A stretch of 64,000 bases of DNA from Halomonas campaniensis (GCF_014193375.1 NZ_JACHZF010000003.1:145386-209385); one strand, 5' to 3'. Shown: positions 16,431 to 25,038, counted from the first letter of the stretch. A program made the numbers and translations. Notes: a model not told the origin generated them from the letters alone.

Positions 16431-18424
16431 GAGGCGGTCACCTCGCGGTTCAGGCCGGTCGCGGTCGCCGGCTCGCGCTCGCGCTCGCGGCGCCGGGCCA
16501 GCCGATAGCGCCGGTCACCGGCCGCCAGCAGGCCGCCCAGGGCGAGCAGAATGGCGCCGCTCCACATCCAGGCCATGTAGGGCTTGTAGTAGAGCCGGAA
16601 GCTCCAGGCGTCCCCCACCAGCCGCTCGCCCAGGGAGACATAGACGTCGCGGGTCGCCGCGCGGTGCAGCGAGGCCTGGTGCATGGGGTTCTGGGGCTGG
16701 GTGTCGTAGTAGCGGCGCTGGGGCAGCAGGGTGGCCACCGGGCGGCCGTCGCGGGTCACCGCGACCACCGCCTGGTCGGCGTCGTAGTTGGGGCCGCGCA
16801 CCTCCTCCATGCGCAGCAGGGTGAAGTCGAAGCCCGCCGCCGCGGTGGTCTGGCCGGGCTCCATGCGCACGTCGCGCTCCACCTCGTAGGTGTTGACCAT
16901 GGCGATGGCGACCACCACCAGCGCCAGGCCCACGTGGGCCAGGTGCATGCCCAGGAAGCTCGGGCGCAGCACCCGGCGGAGGCGCGTGGCCAGGGGCTGG
17001 CGGCCGGCCAGCCGCCGGCGGATATCGAGCGAGGCGGTCAGGACGATCCAGATCGCCAGCATCAGCGACAGGGCGGTGAGCGGTTGCCAGGCGCCCAGGG
17101 TCAGCGGCCAGAGGCCGCCGGCCACGACGCTTGCCAGCAGCACCCAGCGCAGCTGGCGCACCACCTCGGCGGGGTCGGCCTGCTTCCACATCACCGTGGG
17201 GCCGAGGCCCACCAGCAGCAGCAGCGGCAGCATCAGCGGCGCGAAGACGGTATCGAAGTAGGGGGGGCCCACCGAGATCTTGCCCAGGCCGAAGGCGTCG
17301 AGCACCAGCGGGTAGAGGGTGCCGATGAAGACCGCCGCGAAGGCCACGGTGAGCAGCACGTTGTTGGCCAGCAGCAGCGACTCCCGGGAGAGCCAGTGGA
17401 AGCCGCCGCCCAGGCCGACCCGCGGCGCCCGCCAGGCGTAGAGGGTCAGCGAGCCGAGCAGGGTCGCCGCCAGCATGGCGAGCAGGAAGACGCCGCGGTC
17501 CGGATCGGTGGCGAAGGCGTGCACCGAGGTGATCACCCCCGAGCGCACGATGAAGGCCCCGAGCACGGTCAGCGCGAAGGTGATGATCGCCAGCATCAGG
17601 GTCCATACCTTGAAGCCGCCGCGCTTCTCGGTCACCGCCAGGGAGTGGAGCAGGGCGGTGGCGGTGAGCCAGGGCAGGAAGGAGGCGTTCTCCACCGGGT
17701 CCCAGAACCACCAGCCGCCCCAGCCCAGCTCGTAGTAGGCCCACCAGGAGCCCATGGCGATCCCCAGGGTGAGGAAGACCCAGGCCACCGTGGTCCAGGG
17801 CCGCGACCAGCGCGCCCAGGCGGCGTCCAGCCGGCCGCCCATCAGCGCCGCCATGGCCAGGGCGAAAACCACCGCGGTGCCCACATAGCCCATGTAGAGC
17901 AGCGGCGGATGCAGGATCATGCCCGGATCCTGGAGCAGCGGGTTCATGCCGCGGCCGTCGACGGGACCGGGCACGATGCGTTCGAAGGGGTTGGAGGTGA
18001 AGACCGTGAAGGCGATGAAGGCCACCGAGATCATGCCCATCACCGCCAGCACCCGGGCCAGCATCTCCCGGGGCAGCGCGCGGCTGAAGCGGGCCACGGC
18101 CACGCCCCAGGCGCCGAGCAGCAGCACCCACAGCAGCAGCGACCCCTCGTGGCCGCCCCACACCGCGGTGACCTTGTACAGCGTCGGCTGGGCCAGGCTG
18201 GAGTGGCTGGCCACGTAGCGCACGCTGAAGTCGCTGGCCAGGAAGGCCCAGGTGAGCACCCCGTAGGCGATCGCCAGGAAGACGAACTGGCCGCTGGCCA
18301 GGAAGCGGCCCGAACGCATCAGTCGTGCATTGCCCAGCCGGGCGCCCGCCAGCGGCAGCACGCTCTGGAAGAGCGCCAGGCAGAGCGCCAGGATCAGCGC
18401 GAAGTTACCGAGTTCCGCCACCAT
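16427..18424 (-). CDS. ccmF: CcmF, haem lyase subunit of cytochrome c maturation
   Basis: Large membrane protein of 665 residues that joins haem from CcmE to apocytochromes together with CcmH and CcmI. About 14 membrane segments are visible, with the WWD tryptophan-rich loop (GWGGWWFWDPVENASFLPW) and conserved His positions in VWGGHEGSLLLW and HPPLLYMGY. I start at the ATG at 18424, ten bases after GGAGG. An upstream in-frame start adds 19 residues of no character. It heads ccmFGHI, but ccmABCDE is not next to it. Confidence 0.95.
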   Translation of the reverse strand: MVAELGNFALILALCLALFQSVLPLAGARLGNARLMRSGRFLASGQFVFLAIAYGVLTWAFLASDFSVRYVASHSSLAQPTLYKVTAVWGGHEGSLLLWVLLLGAWGVAVARFSRALPREMLARVLAVMGMISVAFIAFTVFTSNPFERIVPGPVDGRGMNPLLQDPGMILHPPLLYMGYVGTAVVFALAMAALMGGRLDAAWARWSRPWTTVAWVFLTLGIAMGSWWAYYELGWGGWWFWDPVENASFLPWLTATALLHSLAVTEKRGGFKVWTLMLAIITFALTVLGAFIVRSGVITSVHAFATDPDRGVFLLAMLAATLLGSLTLYAWRAPRVGLGGGFHWLSRESLLLANNVLLTVAFAAVFIGTLYPLVLDAFGLGKISVGPPYFDTVFAPLMLPLLLLVGLGPTVMWKQADPAEVVRQLRWVLLASVVAGGLWPLTLGAWQPLTALSLMLAIWIVLTASLDIRRRLAGRQPLATRLRRVLRPSFLGMHLAHVGLALVVVAIAMVNTYEVERDVRMEPGQTTAAAGFDFTLLRMEEVRGPNYDADQAVVAVTRDGRPVATLLPQRRYYDTQPQNPMHQASLHRAATRDVYVSLGERLVGDAWSFRLYYKPYMAWMWSGAILLALGGLLAAGDRRYRLARRREREREPATATGLNREVTAS

Positions 18425-18839
18425 CTGCTGCACCCTCCCGCCGCAGGTGATGCCCGGCCGCCCGGCCGGGCCTGGATTCACCGGGTCGACGCGTCGCGCC
18501 GACCCTCTGCAGCGAATGGTCGGGGAATCCCCTCATAAGATCCATACTCGATACCTCTTTTCAGCCCTCCCTCGTGACCCATGTCAAACAATGCCGAGCC
18601 CGTGGCCAACGGGCTGCCCCCAGCGCTGTCGCCGCAGCCTATGTCACACTGGCGAAAGGCGCCGGGGACAGGCCGGAGAGGGGGTCCTATGCCAGGGATG
18701 GCATCGGAAGCGCCCAGGGAGGGGTTTACAGCGCCCCCTCGCAGGCCTGTCGCCGGAACAGCCTTGAGCAATACGCCGGCCTAACGCTGACAGGGAAGCG
18801 TCCGGCGCTTATGCTGGGGGCCCATCCTTCGGCCACAAG
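18425..18839. promoter_or_regulatory. Intergenic region between ccmF and ppiA, with both promoters
   Basis: A 415-bp divergent gap without a convincing gene. It contains the Dnr-like box at 18574-18587 pointing to ccmF, and a moderately AT-rich stretch around 18530-18565 (ATAAGATCCATACTCGATAC) suitable for a promoter. I see no tRNA, repeat or small gene. Confidence 0.5.
18574..18587 (-). promoter_or_regulatory. Dnr/FNR box upstream of ccmF
   Basis: On the minus strand this reads TTGAC-ATGG-GTCAC, nine of ten consensus positions, and lies 150 bp upstream of the ccmF ATG. With the nirS boxes it suggests that haem attachment and the downstream dnr gene are induced with nitrite reductase. Confidence 0.6.
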
Positions 18840-19439
18840 GTGAAACGCCCCGTGAAACGCCCGCTGATTCCCGCCCTGCTGCTCGCCGCCGCCCTGCCCC
18901 TGGGCCTCGCCGCCACCACGGCCCAGGCCGAGGAGGCGACCCCCGACGTGATCCTGCACACCAGCCATGGCGCCATCGGCATCGAGCTGTTCCAGGCCGA
19001 GGCCCCGGAGAGCGTCAACAACTTCCTCACCTATGTGCAGGAGGGCCACTACGACGGGACGATCTTCCACCGGGTGATCGACGGCTTCATGATCCAGGGC
19101 GGCGGCTTCGATGCCGAGATGCGCCAGAAGCCGACCCGCGACCCGATCACCAACGAGGCGGACAACGGCCTGAAGAACCGCCGCGGCACCCTGGCCATGG
19201 CCCGCACCGGGGCCCCCCACTCCGCCACCGCCCAGTTCTTCATCAACGTCGACGACAACGGCTTCCTCGACCACGTCAGCCCGCAGTCCAGCCAGACCTG
19301 GGGCTATGCGGTGTTCGGCCAGGTGGTGGACGGCATGGAGGTGGTGGATGCCATCAAGCGGGTTCCCACCACGCGCCGCGGCCCCTTCCAGGACGTGCCG
19401 CAGGAGCCGGTGGTGATCGAACGCGCCGAGCTACCCTGA
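18840..19439 (+). CDS. ppiA: Periplasmic cyclophilin-type peptidyl-prolyl isomerase
   Basis: Exported cyclophilin of about 199 residues that catalyses proline cis-trans isomerisation during folding of exported proteins. A signal peptide ends at AQA-EEA. Family motifs are visible: FHRVIDGFMIQGGGF, GTLAMARTG, SATAQFFINV and VFGQVVDGMEVVD. The active-site Arg (in FHRV) and Phe are intact. Two GTG codons 12 bases apart (18840 and 18852) could start it; the second has AAGG upstream, though at long spacing. It opens a run of three short plus-strand genes. Confidence 0.92.
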   Translation: MKRPVKRPLIPALLLAAALPLGLAATTAQAEEATPDVILHTSHGAIGIELFQAEAPESVNNFLTYVQEGHYDGTIFHRVIDGFMIQGGGFDAEMRQKPTRDPITNEADNGLKNRRGTLAMARTGAPHSATAQFFINVDDNGFLDHVSPQSSQTWGYAVFGQVVDGMEVVDAIKRVPTTRRGPFQDVPQEPVVIERAELP

Positions 19440-19448
19440 GCCCACGCC

Positions 19449-20012
19449 ATGCACAACCGCTACCTGCTGATGCGCCATGGCCACAGCCAGGCCAACGCCC
19501 GCGGGCTGATCATCAGCTCGCCCGAACGGGGCCTGGACGACTTCGGCCTCTCCCCCCGGGGCGAGGCCCAGCTCGAGGGGCTGCTGGCCGACTGGGCCTG
19601 GCCGACGCCGACCCGGCTGCTGCACTCGGACTTCCTGCGCACCACCCAGACCGCCGCCCGGGTGGCGGCACGCTTCGGCCTCGCCCTGGAGGCCGAGACA
19701 CGGCTGCGCGAGCGCCACTTCGGCGAGCTCGAGGGCGGAACGGATGACGGATATGCCCGGGTCTGGGCCCATGACGCCCGCGACCCGGCACATGGCGAGT
19801 ACGGGGTGGAGCCGGTGGCGGCGGTGGCCCGGCGCATGTGCGAGGTGATCGACGCCCTGGAGCGCCGCCACGCCGGCGAGACGATCCTGCTGGTCAGCCA
19901 CGGCGACCCGCTGCAGATCCTGCTGACCGCCCTTGAGGGGCGCGCGCTGACCCGCCACCGGGAGCGCGAGCCGCTGGCGCCGGCCAGCATCACCCCGTGG
20001 GGTCAGCCGTGA
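19449..20012 (+). CDS. Histidine phosphatase (phosphoglycerate mutase-like)
   Basis: Soluble 187-residue member of the histidine phosphatase superfamily. The phosphate-accepting histidine is in LMRHGHSQAN, a second RHG-type arginine is in SDFLRTTQTA, the acid-base glutamate is in RERHFGELEG, and the second catalytic histidine is in LLVSHGDPLQI. The substrate cannot be told from sequence; alternatives include a cobalamin-pathway or broad-specificity phosphatase. It begins 9 bp after the cyclophilin gene and is probably co-transcribed. Confidence 0.9.
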   Translation: MHNRYLLMRHGHSQANARGLIISSPERGLDDFGLSPRGEAQLEGLLADWAWPTPTRLLHSDFLRTTQTAARVAARFGLALEAETRLRERHFGELEGGTDDGYARVWAHDARDPAHGEYGVEPVAAVARRMCEVIDALERRHAGETILLVSHGDPLQILLTALEGRALTRHREREPLAPASITPWGQP

Positions 20013-20035
20013 CGGGCGGCCCGGGGAGGTAGACG

Positions 20036-20401
20036 ATGGCAAGGCTGCTGTTCCGGCTGGGCAACGTGCCCGACGCGGAGGCCGAGGAGGTGCGCGAACT
20101 GCTCGAGGCCCACGGCTTCGACACCTTCGAGACCCGGGCCGGTTTCTGGGGGCTCGGCGTGGCCGCCATCTGGCTCCACGACGAGGCCCAGTTTGATGCC
20201 GCCCGGGAGGTCCTGGACGCCTACCAGCAGGGGCTGGCCGAGCGCATGCGCCGGGAACGCGACGACCTGGCCGAACGCGGCGAGGCGCCGACCCTGTGGA
20301 CGCGGCTGCGGCACCACCCCGTGCGGATGCTACTGGTGGCCGCCGCGGTGCTGGCGATTCTCGCCGTCACCCTGCTGCCCTTCGTGGGGCTGGTGGAGTA
20401 G
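20036..20401 (+). CDS. DUF6164 family small membrane protein
   Basis: A 121-residue protein matching the DUF6164 pattern: an N-terminal ferredoxin-like segment (LLFRLGNVPDAEAEEVRELL, then FWGLGVAAIWL), a charged linker and one C-terminal membrane helix (about 97-117). Function is unknown for the family. A GGGGAGG sequence precedes the ATG. It is third in the short plus-strand operon and converges on the EAL gene with 12 bp between stops. Confidence 0.8.
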   Translation: MARLLFRLGNVPDAEAEEVRELLEAHGFDTFETRAGFWGLGVAAIWLHDEAQFDAAREVLDAYQQGLAERMRRERDDLAERGEAPTLWTRLRHHPVRMLLVAAAVLAILAVTLLPFVGLVE

Positions 20402-20413
20402 CCGCCCCGGGCC

Positions 20414-21220
20414 TCAGCCGACTCGGCTCCGGTACGTCCCTGCCGTCAGCGCCTCGCGCAGCTCCCGGAGCCGCGGCGTCAGGTCCTCACCCAGGGAAGC
20501 CACCGCCGGTCGCGCATAGAAGTAGCCCTGCTGCCGGGTGAGACCGGCCCGGCCCAGCCAGAGCGCCTCCTCCCGGGTCTCGACGCCCTCGGCGATCACC
20601 TGGAGCCCGAGCTCGTTGGCCAGGCCGCGCACAGCGCGGAGCAGCGCCTGGCGGCGAGGGTCCCGGTCGCAGTCCATCACCAGCTCCCGGTCGACCTTGA
20701 GCTTGTCCGGCTCCAGCACGGTGAGCAGGTCCAGGTTGGCATAGCCGTTGCCGAAGTCGTCCAGCGCCGTGGTGAAGCCCATGGAGCGGTAGCTGTCGAT
20801 GATGTGCTTGAGGTGCGCCTGGTCGCTCACCCGCTCGGTCTCGGTGAACTCGAAGACGATCTTGTCCGTGGGCCAGCCCACCCGCCGGGAGACCTCCAGG
20901 GTGGCCTGGATGCAGGCGGAGGGCTCGTAGACCGCGTTGGGCAGGAAGTTGATGGAGAGCTTCTCCTGCATGCCGAGCGCGCTGGCCATCTCGATGGCCC
21001 GCACCCGGCAGGCCTGGTCGAAGCGATAGAGCAGCTCGTCGGTGACCTGGGAGAGCACGCTCCAGGCCGACTCGCCGTTCGGCCCGCGAACCAGGGCCTC
21101 GTAGGTGGTGACCCGCGCCTCTGCAAGGTCGACGATGGGCTGGAAGGCCATGGTGAAGTCGAAGGGCAGCTCGCCCTCGCAGCGACCGCAGTGCCCCGCC
21201 ACTCGTGCACAGTGTTTCAT
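20414..21220 (-). CDS. EAL-domain c-di-GMP phosphodiesterase in the stator operon
   Basis: Stand-alone EAL protein of 268 residues predicted to hydrolyse c-di-GMP. Catalytic features are intact: YEALVRG, the Asn in SINFLPNAV, the Glu in FEFTETE, DDFGNGYANLDLL, KVDRE, VIAEGVET and QGYFYARP. The first 14 residues contain His3, Cys4, His10, Cys11 and Cys14 (CxxC), which could bind a metal or act in redox sensing. It starts 32 bp after motB behind GAGAG and is probably transcribed with motAB from the sigma-28 promoter at 22787-22813. Lowering c-di-GMP would favour motility. Confidence 0.9.
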   Translation of the reverse strand: MKHCARVAGHCGRCEGELPFDFTMAFQPIVDLAEARVTTYEALVRGPNGESAWSVLSQVTDELLYRFDQACRVRAIEMASALGMQEKLSINFLPNAVYEPSACIQATLEVSRRVGWPTDKIVFEFTETERVSDQAHLKHIIDSYRSMGFTTALDDFGNGYANLDLLTVLEPDKLKVDRELVMDCDRDPRRQALLRAVRGLANELGLQVIAEGVETREEALWLGRAGLTRQQGYFYARPAVASLGEDLTPRLRELREALTAGTYRSRVG

Positions 21221-21252
21221 CTCTCGTTCCCTTGCTGCCCCGTCTCTTGTGG

Positions 21253-21942
21253 TTACTGCTTCAGCAACAGCTCGACCCGTCGATTGGCCGCGCGCCCCTC
21301 GGCGCTGTCGTTGCTTTCCAGCGGTTGTGTGTCGGCATAGCCGATGGCCCGGAGCCGCGATTCCGCCACCCCTGCCTCGGCCAGGTAGCGCAACACGGCG
21401 ATGGCCCGAGCGGTGGAGAGCTCCCAGTTGGACGGGAAGCGCACCGTGGCGATGGGAATGCTGTCGGTGTGGCCCTCCACCGAGACCTGGCCCTCGAAGG
21501 CCTCGAACATTCCCACCAGGCCCTGCAGCACCTCGCCCCCGCCGGGGGTGAGTGCCGCCTGGCCGCTCGAGAACAGCAGGTTGTCATCGATGCGCAGGGT
21601 AATGCCCTGCTCGCCCTCCGCGACGCTCACCCCCTCGATCTCCAGCCCGCGGAAGCGCGGCTGCAGGCCATCATGCCGCGGCTGCAGCCCGGTGGCCACG
21701 GGCCCGAGCCCGCCCGCCACCGCCAGGGCAGAGACCTGGGCGGCCGGAGAGACCTGCCGCGTCGACTCGCCGGCATGCTCGCTGCCGGTCACCTCCAGCC
21801 CCTTGCCGGCCATGGACAGCAGCAGCACGAACAGGGTGATCAGCAGGGTGAGCACGTCGAGGTAGCTCATCAGCCAGCCCTCGCCCTCGTCGCCCCCCGC
21901 CCCGCCGGGCAGCAACGCCTCCCGGGCGTCCCGATCAAGCAT
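21253..21942 (-). CDS. motB: MotB-like stator subunit (first stator pair, MotD/PomB-like)
   Basis: Peptidoglycan-anchoring stator protein of 229 residues. The single membrane helix carries the ion-binding Asp (Asp29 in SYLDVLTLLITLFVLLLSM), and the C-terminal OmpA-like domain shows VEGHTDSIPI, NWELSTARAIAVLRYL and NRRVELLLK. The helix is more like MotD/PomB than the E. coli MotB-type copy at 44682-45653, so the two pairs may differ in coupling ion. It overlaps motA by 8 bp. Confidence 0.92.
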   Translation of the reverse strand: MLDRDAREALLPGGAGGDEGEGWLMSYLDVLTLLITLFVLLLSMAGKGLEVTGSEHAGESTRQVSPAAQVSALAVAGGLGPVATGLQPRHDGLQPRFRGLEIEGVSVAEGEQGITLRIDDNLLFSSGQAALTPGGGEVLQGLVGMFEAFEGQVSVEGHTDSIPIATVRFPSNWELSTARAIAVLRYLAEAGVAESRLRAIGYADTQPLESNDSAEGRAANRRVELLLKQ

Positions 21943-22750
21943 TCTGGCCCGCCCCGTCGGGGGCCTGGCGCGGCGGGCCGGCGTCCCGGATCTCGTCGTG
22001 GTAGTTGGCGACGAAGGAGTTGAGGGTCTCCTCGATGAAGGAGGGCAGTCGCCGCTTGGTGATCAGGGAGATGCCCTCGAGCACCATGTTCATGGCGATC
22101 AGCCGCTCCTCGGTGCGCCGCTCGAGCTTCACCGCGATCGGCTTGAACACCAGGTTGGCCAGCAGGATGCCGTAGAAGGTGGTCAGCAGGGCCACGGCCA
22201 TGCGCGGGCCGATGACCTCCAGGTCGCCGGCCTCCATCACCTCCAGCATGTTCACCAGCCCCACCAGGGTGCCGATCATGCCGAAGGCCGGGGCATAGGT
22301 GGCCATGGTGCGGAAGATCTGCGCCTCGGCCTGCTCGCGGGCCTTGAGCCGCGCGATGCGCCAGCGCAGCAGATCGAAGATCTCCTGCTCTTTGGTGTTG
22401 GCGATCACCAGCTGGATGCCGGTGCGCAGGAAGGGGTTGCGGGTCTGCTCCAGGGCCGCTTCCACGGCACGCACGTCGCCCTTGAACCACAGCCGCGACA
22501 TGTCCACCAGCTCCTTGATGTCATCGCGGCTGTAGGTGTTCTCGCGCCGGAATACCAGCCCCACCAGGCGCACCACCCGCAGCACCTCCTTGAGGGGGTA
22601 GCTGATGAAGGTGGCCGCCATGGTCCCGGCCAGCACGATGGCCAGGCCCGGCAGGTTGAGGAAGCTCTGGGGGGATTCCGCGGTGAAGAACAGGACGCTG
22701 ACCAGCAGCACGCTGCTGGCGAAGATGCCGATGAGCGTCGACGGATTCAT
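21935..22750 (-). CDS. motA: MotA-like stator subunit (first stator pair)
   Basis: Four-helix stator subunit of 271 residues that forms the ion channel and torque-generating loop with MotB. The ATG at 22750 has AAGGAG upstream. Helices I and II are near residues 5-50; the large cytoplasmic loop (residues 60-150) carries the charged residues that contact FliG; and the TMATYAPAFGMIGTLVGLV segment with conserved prolines marks helix III. A perfect sigma-28 promoter lies 37 bp upstream. Confidence 0.93.
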   Translation of the reverse strand: MNPSTLIGIFASSVLLVSVLFFTAESPQSFLNLPGLAIVLAGTMAATFISYPLKEVLRVVRLVGLVFRRENTYSRDDIKELVDMSRLWFKGDVRAVEAALEQTRNPFLRTGIQLVIANTKEQEIFDLLRWRIARLKAREQAEAQIFRTMATYAPAFGMIGTLVGLVNMLEVMEAGDLEVIGPRMAVALLTTFYGILLANLVFKPIAVKLERRTEERLIAMNMVLEGISLITKRRLPSFIEETLNSFVANYHDEIRDAGPPRQAPDGAGQNA

Positions 22751-22786
22751 GCACGGCTCCTTGCCGGTAGTCGGGGTGTTAACGGG

Positions 22787-22813
22787 ATATCGGCCACCAC
22801 CCCCCAACCTTTA
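22787..22813 (-). promoter_or_regulatory. Sigma-28 (FliA) promoter for motA-motB-EAL
   Basis: Minus-strand TAAA, a 15-bp spacer and GCCGATAT match the FliA consensus (TAAA-N15-GCCGATAA) in 11 of 12 positions. The -10 edge is 37 bp from the motA ATG. Confidence 0.88.
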
Positions 22814-22911
22814 GGCGTGCCCGGCGGACAAGGCGCCGGCGGGGGTGATAATCTCATGGCCACGACCTGCCACCCGAGGGCCCGGCGCCCGCTACCAGAA
22901 AGGCAGGCATC

Positions 22912-24132
22912 ATGTCGCAGGGAGAGAGACACATGACCGGAGAGAGGGAGGCCGAGGCCTTCAGCATCGCGCTCCAGCCGATCCACGACGCCGAGGACAA
23001 GCACGCCGCCGACCGGCTGCTCTACCGCCACCACGGGGAGCCCCAGGACGACCCGGTGGCCGAGACCGCCCGGGCGCTCGCCACCGCCATCTACGAACTG
23101 GATGATCGCAAGCGCCTGGGCCGGCGGGACCTAGTCATCGACCTGCCGGTGGAGTGGCTGGATCGCCCCGACCTGCTGCCCGCACCGGCCAGCCAGGTGA
23201 TCATCGGCCTGCCCCGGGACCTCGGCCTGACCCCGGAGCTCGAGGCCCGCCTGGACGAGGTCCGCGAGCGCGGCTATCGGCTGCTGGTCCATGCCTCCAC
23301 CCTGCGCACCCAGGGCCGTGAACTCCTGGCCCGCACCGACCTGCTGCGCCTGCGCCACCCCGACGAGCTCGACGACGACCGGCTGCGCGCCCTGCGCCTG
23401 CGCGGTGTTCGGCTGCTCGCCGACGACATCCGCGACCGGGACCACCTCGAGCGCTTCCGCGCCCTGGACTGCCACCTCTTCGACGGCCGCTACCTGGCCG
23501 AACCGACCTTCTATACCGCCCGTCACCACGGCCGCCACGGCAACCGCGCGGCCCACCTGCGGCTAGTCAACGAGCTCTACCGGGATGACGTTGACCTGCT
23601 GCGGCTCTACGAGCTGATCCTGCAGATGCCCCACCTGCACGTGGCGATCCTGCGCCGGGCCAACTCCAGCTTCTACGCCCACGGCGCCCACCAGGCCGAC
23701 CTCAAGCGGTCGATCCAGATCCTCGGTCTCAACGAGCTGCGCCGCCTGGTCATGACCCTCTCCCTGGCGGGGGAGATGCCCTCGTCGAAGCTGAAGGTCC
23801 GCATCGCCCTGATCCGCGCCTTCATGTGCCGCAACCTGGCCGCGCCCTTCCGCAACATCGATCCCGAGGACGCCTTCACCACCGGGCTCTTCTCGATGAT
23901 GGGCCCGCTGCTGGACGAGTCCCAGGACGAGCTGCTCGATGAGCTGCCGCTGGATCCGGCCATGAGCGAGGCGCTGACCCGACGCAGCGGTCACCTGGGG
24001 GCTATCCTGGCCCTGGCCGAGGAGCACGAGCGGCAGGTGGCCGAGGCCAGCGACACCCTGACGCCGGACCGGCTGCAGCAGTGCTACCTGGACGCCATGG
24101 ACCAGACCGACCTGCTGATGGGGCACCTGTGA
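22912..24132 (+). CDS. Degenerate EAL plus HDOD domain protein (YuxH/CdgJ-like)
   Basis: A 406-residue signalling protein. The N-terminal half is an EAL-like fold that lacks the EAL signature (RLLYRHHG replaces it), so it is unlikely to hydrolyse c-di-GMP. The C-terminal half is an HDOD domain (LYELILQMPHLHVAILRRANSSFY, then SIQILGLNELRRLVMTL). Relatives such as CdgJ affect motility. ATGs at 22912 and 22933 both have acceptable ribosome sites (AAAGG and GGGAGAG); the second fits the domain start slightly better. It is divergent from motA, consistent with a motility role. Confidence 0.85.
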   Translation: MSQGERHMTGEREAEAFSIALQPIHDAEDKHAADRLLYRHHGEPQDDPVAETARALATAIYELDDRKRLGRRDLVIDLPVEWLDRPDLLPAPASQVIIGLPRDLGLTPELEARLDEVRERGYRLLVHASTLRTQGRELLARTDLLRLRHPDELDDDRLRALRLRGVRLLADDIRDRDHLERFRALDCHLFDGRYLAEPTFYTARHHGRHGNRAAHLRLVNELYRDDVDLLRLYELILQMPHLHVAILRRANSSFYAHGAHQADLKRSIQILGLNELRRLVMTLSLAGEMPSSKLKVRIALIRAFMCRNLAAPFRNIDPEDAFTTGLFSMMGPLLDESQDELLDELPLDPAMSEALTRRSGHLGAILALAEEHERQVAEASDTLTPDRLQQCYLDAMDQTDLLMGHL

Positions 24133-24136
24133 ACTG

Positions 24137-24300
24137 AGGAGCCTGTCGGACTCAACGCTGATCTACTGCGAGATCCGGTCTTTCGGCCAATTTCATTCGA
24201 TCTGATTCGTTAAATAGCCGGCTATTCGCCTCATCAGATCGATAAACTTATCTCGAAATCCGAATCTCTCGCTACGATCGGTCAAATCCGACAGGCTCCT
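24137..24300. mobile_element. 164-bp palindromic MITE-like element
   Basis: Perfect 14-bp terminal inverted repeats (AGGAGCCTGTCGGA at 24137-24150, TCCGACAGGCTCCT at 24287-24300) enclose an AT-richer body. Nested inside are CGATCTGAT/ATCAGATCG arms and a central palindrome AATAGCCGGCTATT. The whole element resembles its own reverse complement, so it can fold as one long imperfect hairpin. It encodes nothing. No clear target-site duplication is visible. It lies exactly between the stops of two convergent genes and may also terminate both. Confidence 0.75.
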
Positions 24301-24304
24301 GGCG

Positions 24305-25006
24305 TCAGTCGTCCCGCAGCTTTACACGCAGGCGGCTGACCGCCTGCCCGTGGAGCTGGCAGACCCGCGACTCGGTCACGCCCAGCACGGCGCCGATCTC
24401 CTTGAGGTTGAGCTCCTCCTGGTAGTAGAGCGCCATCAGCAGCTTCTCGCGCTCGGGCAGCGCCTCGATCGCCTCGATGAGCCGCCCGCGCTGCTCCCCA
24501 TCCAGCAGGGCCGCGAAGGGTGACGAGAGGGCCTGGTCGTCGTTGCCCGGGTCGGCCCCCTCCGCCACCAGCTCCTCGTAGGGGAGCAGCTGGCCGTTGT
24601 TGGTGTCGCTGAGCACCTGCCGGTAGTCCGCCAGGTCCATGTCCAGCTCGGCGGCGATCTCGTGCTCCTCGGCGGGGCGACCCAACTGCTGCTCCAGGCG
24701 ACGCACCGCCTCGTCCACCGCCCGGGCGTTGCGCCGCACGCTGCGCGGCAGCCAATCGCGGCTGCGTAGCTCGTCGAGCATCGCCCCGCGGATGCGCTGG
24801 CTGGCGAAGGTGGCGAAGCTTGCCCCCTGGCCGGCATCGAAGCGTCCCAGCGCCTCCAGCAGGCCCACCATGCCGGCCTGGATCAGGTCGTCCAGCTCGA
24901 TGCTCGCCGGCAGCCTGACCTGAAGCGCCAGCGCCTGGCGCCGCACCTGTGGCAGGTACTGGGTCAGGAGCTCGTTCTGGTCGATCTTGCCCTTTGCTGT
25001 GTACAT
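24305..25006 (-). CDS. fliA: Flagellar sigma factor 28
   Basis: Sigma factor of 233 residues that directs RNA polymerase to late flagellar and chemotaxis promoters. Regions are visible in order: sigma-2 (LDDLIQAGMVGLLEALGRFD, FATFASQRIRGAMLDELR), sigma-3 (LEQQLGRPAEEHEIAAELD) and sigma-4 (ALPEREKLLMALYYQEELNLKEIGAVLGVTESRVCQLH). Last gene of the flhB-A-F-(FlhG-like)-E-fliA series, 32 bp after flhE. Nine matching promoters occur in this window. No FlgM gene is seen here. Confidence 0.97.
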   Translation of the reverse strand: MYTAKGKIDQNELLTQYLPQVRRQALALQVRLPASIELDDLIQAGMVGLLEALGRFDAGQGASFATFASQRIRGAMLDELRSRDWLPRSVRRNARAVDEAVRRLEQQLGRPAEEHEIAAELDMDLADYRQVLSDTNNGQLLPYEELVAEGADPGNDDQALSSPFAALLDGEQRGRLIEAIEALPEREKLLMALYYQEELNLKEIGAVLGVTESRVCQLHGQAVSRLRVKLRDD

Positions 25007-25038
25007 CCCGTTCGACTGCCTCTGTCAGGACCCTTCTC

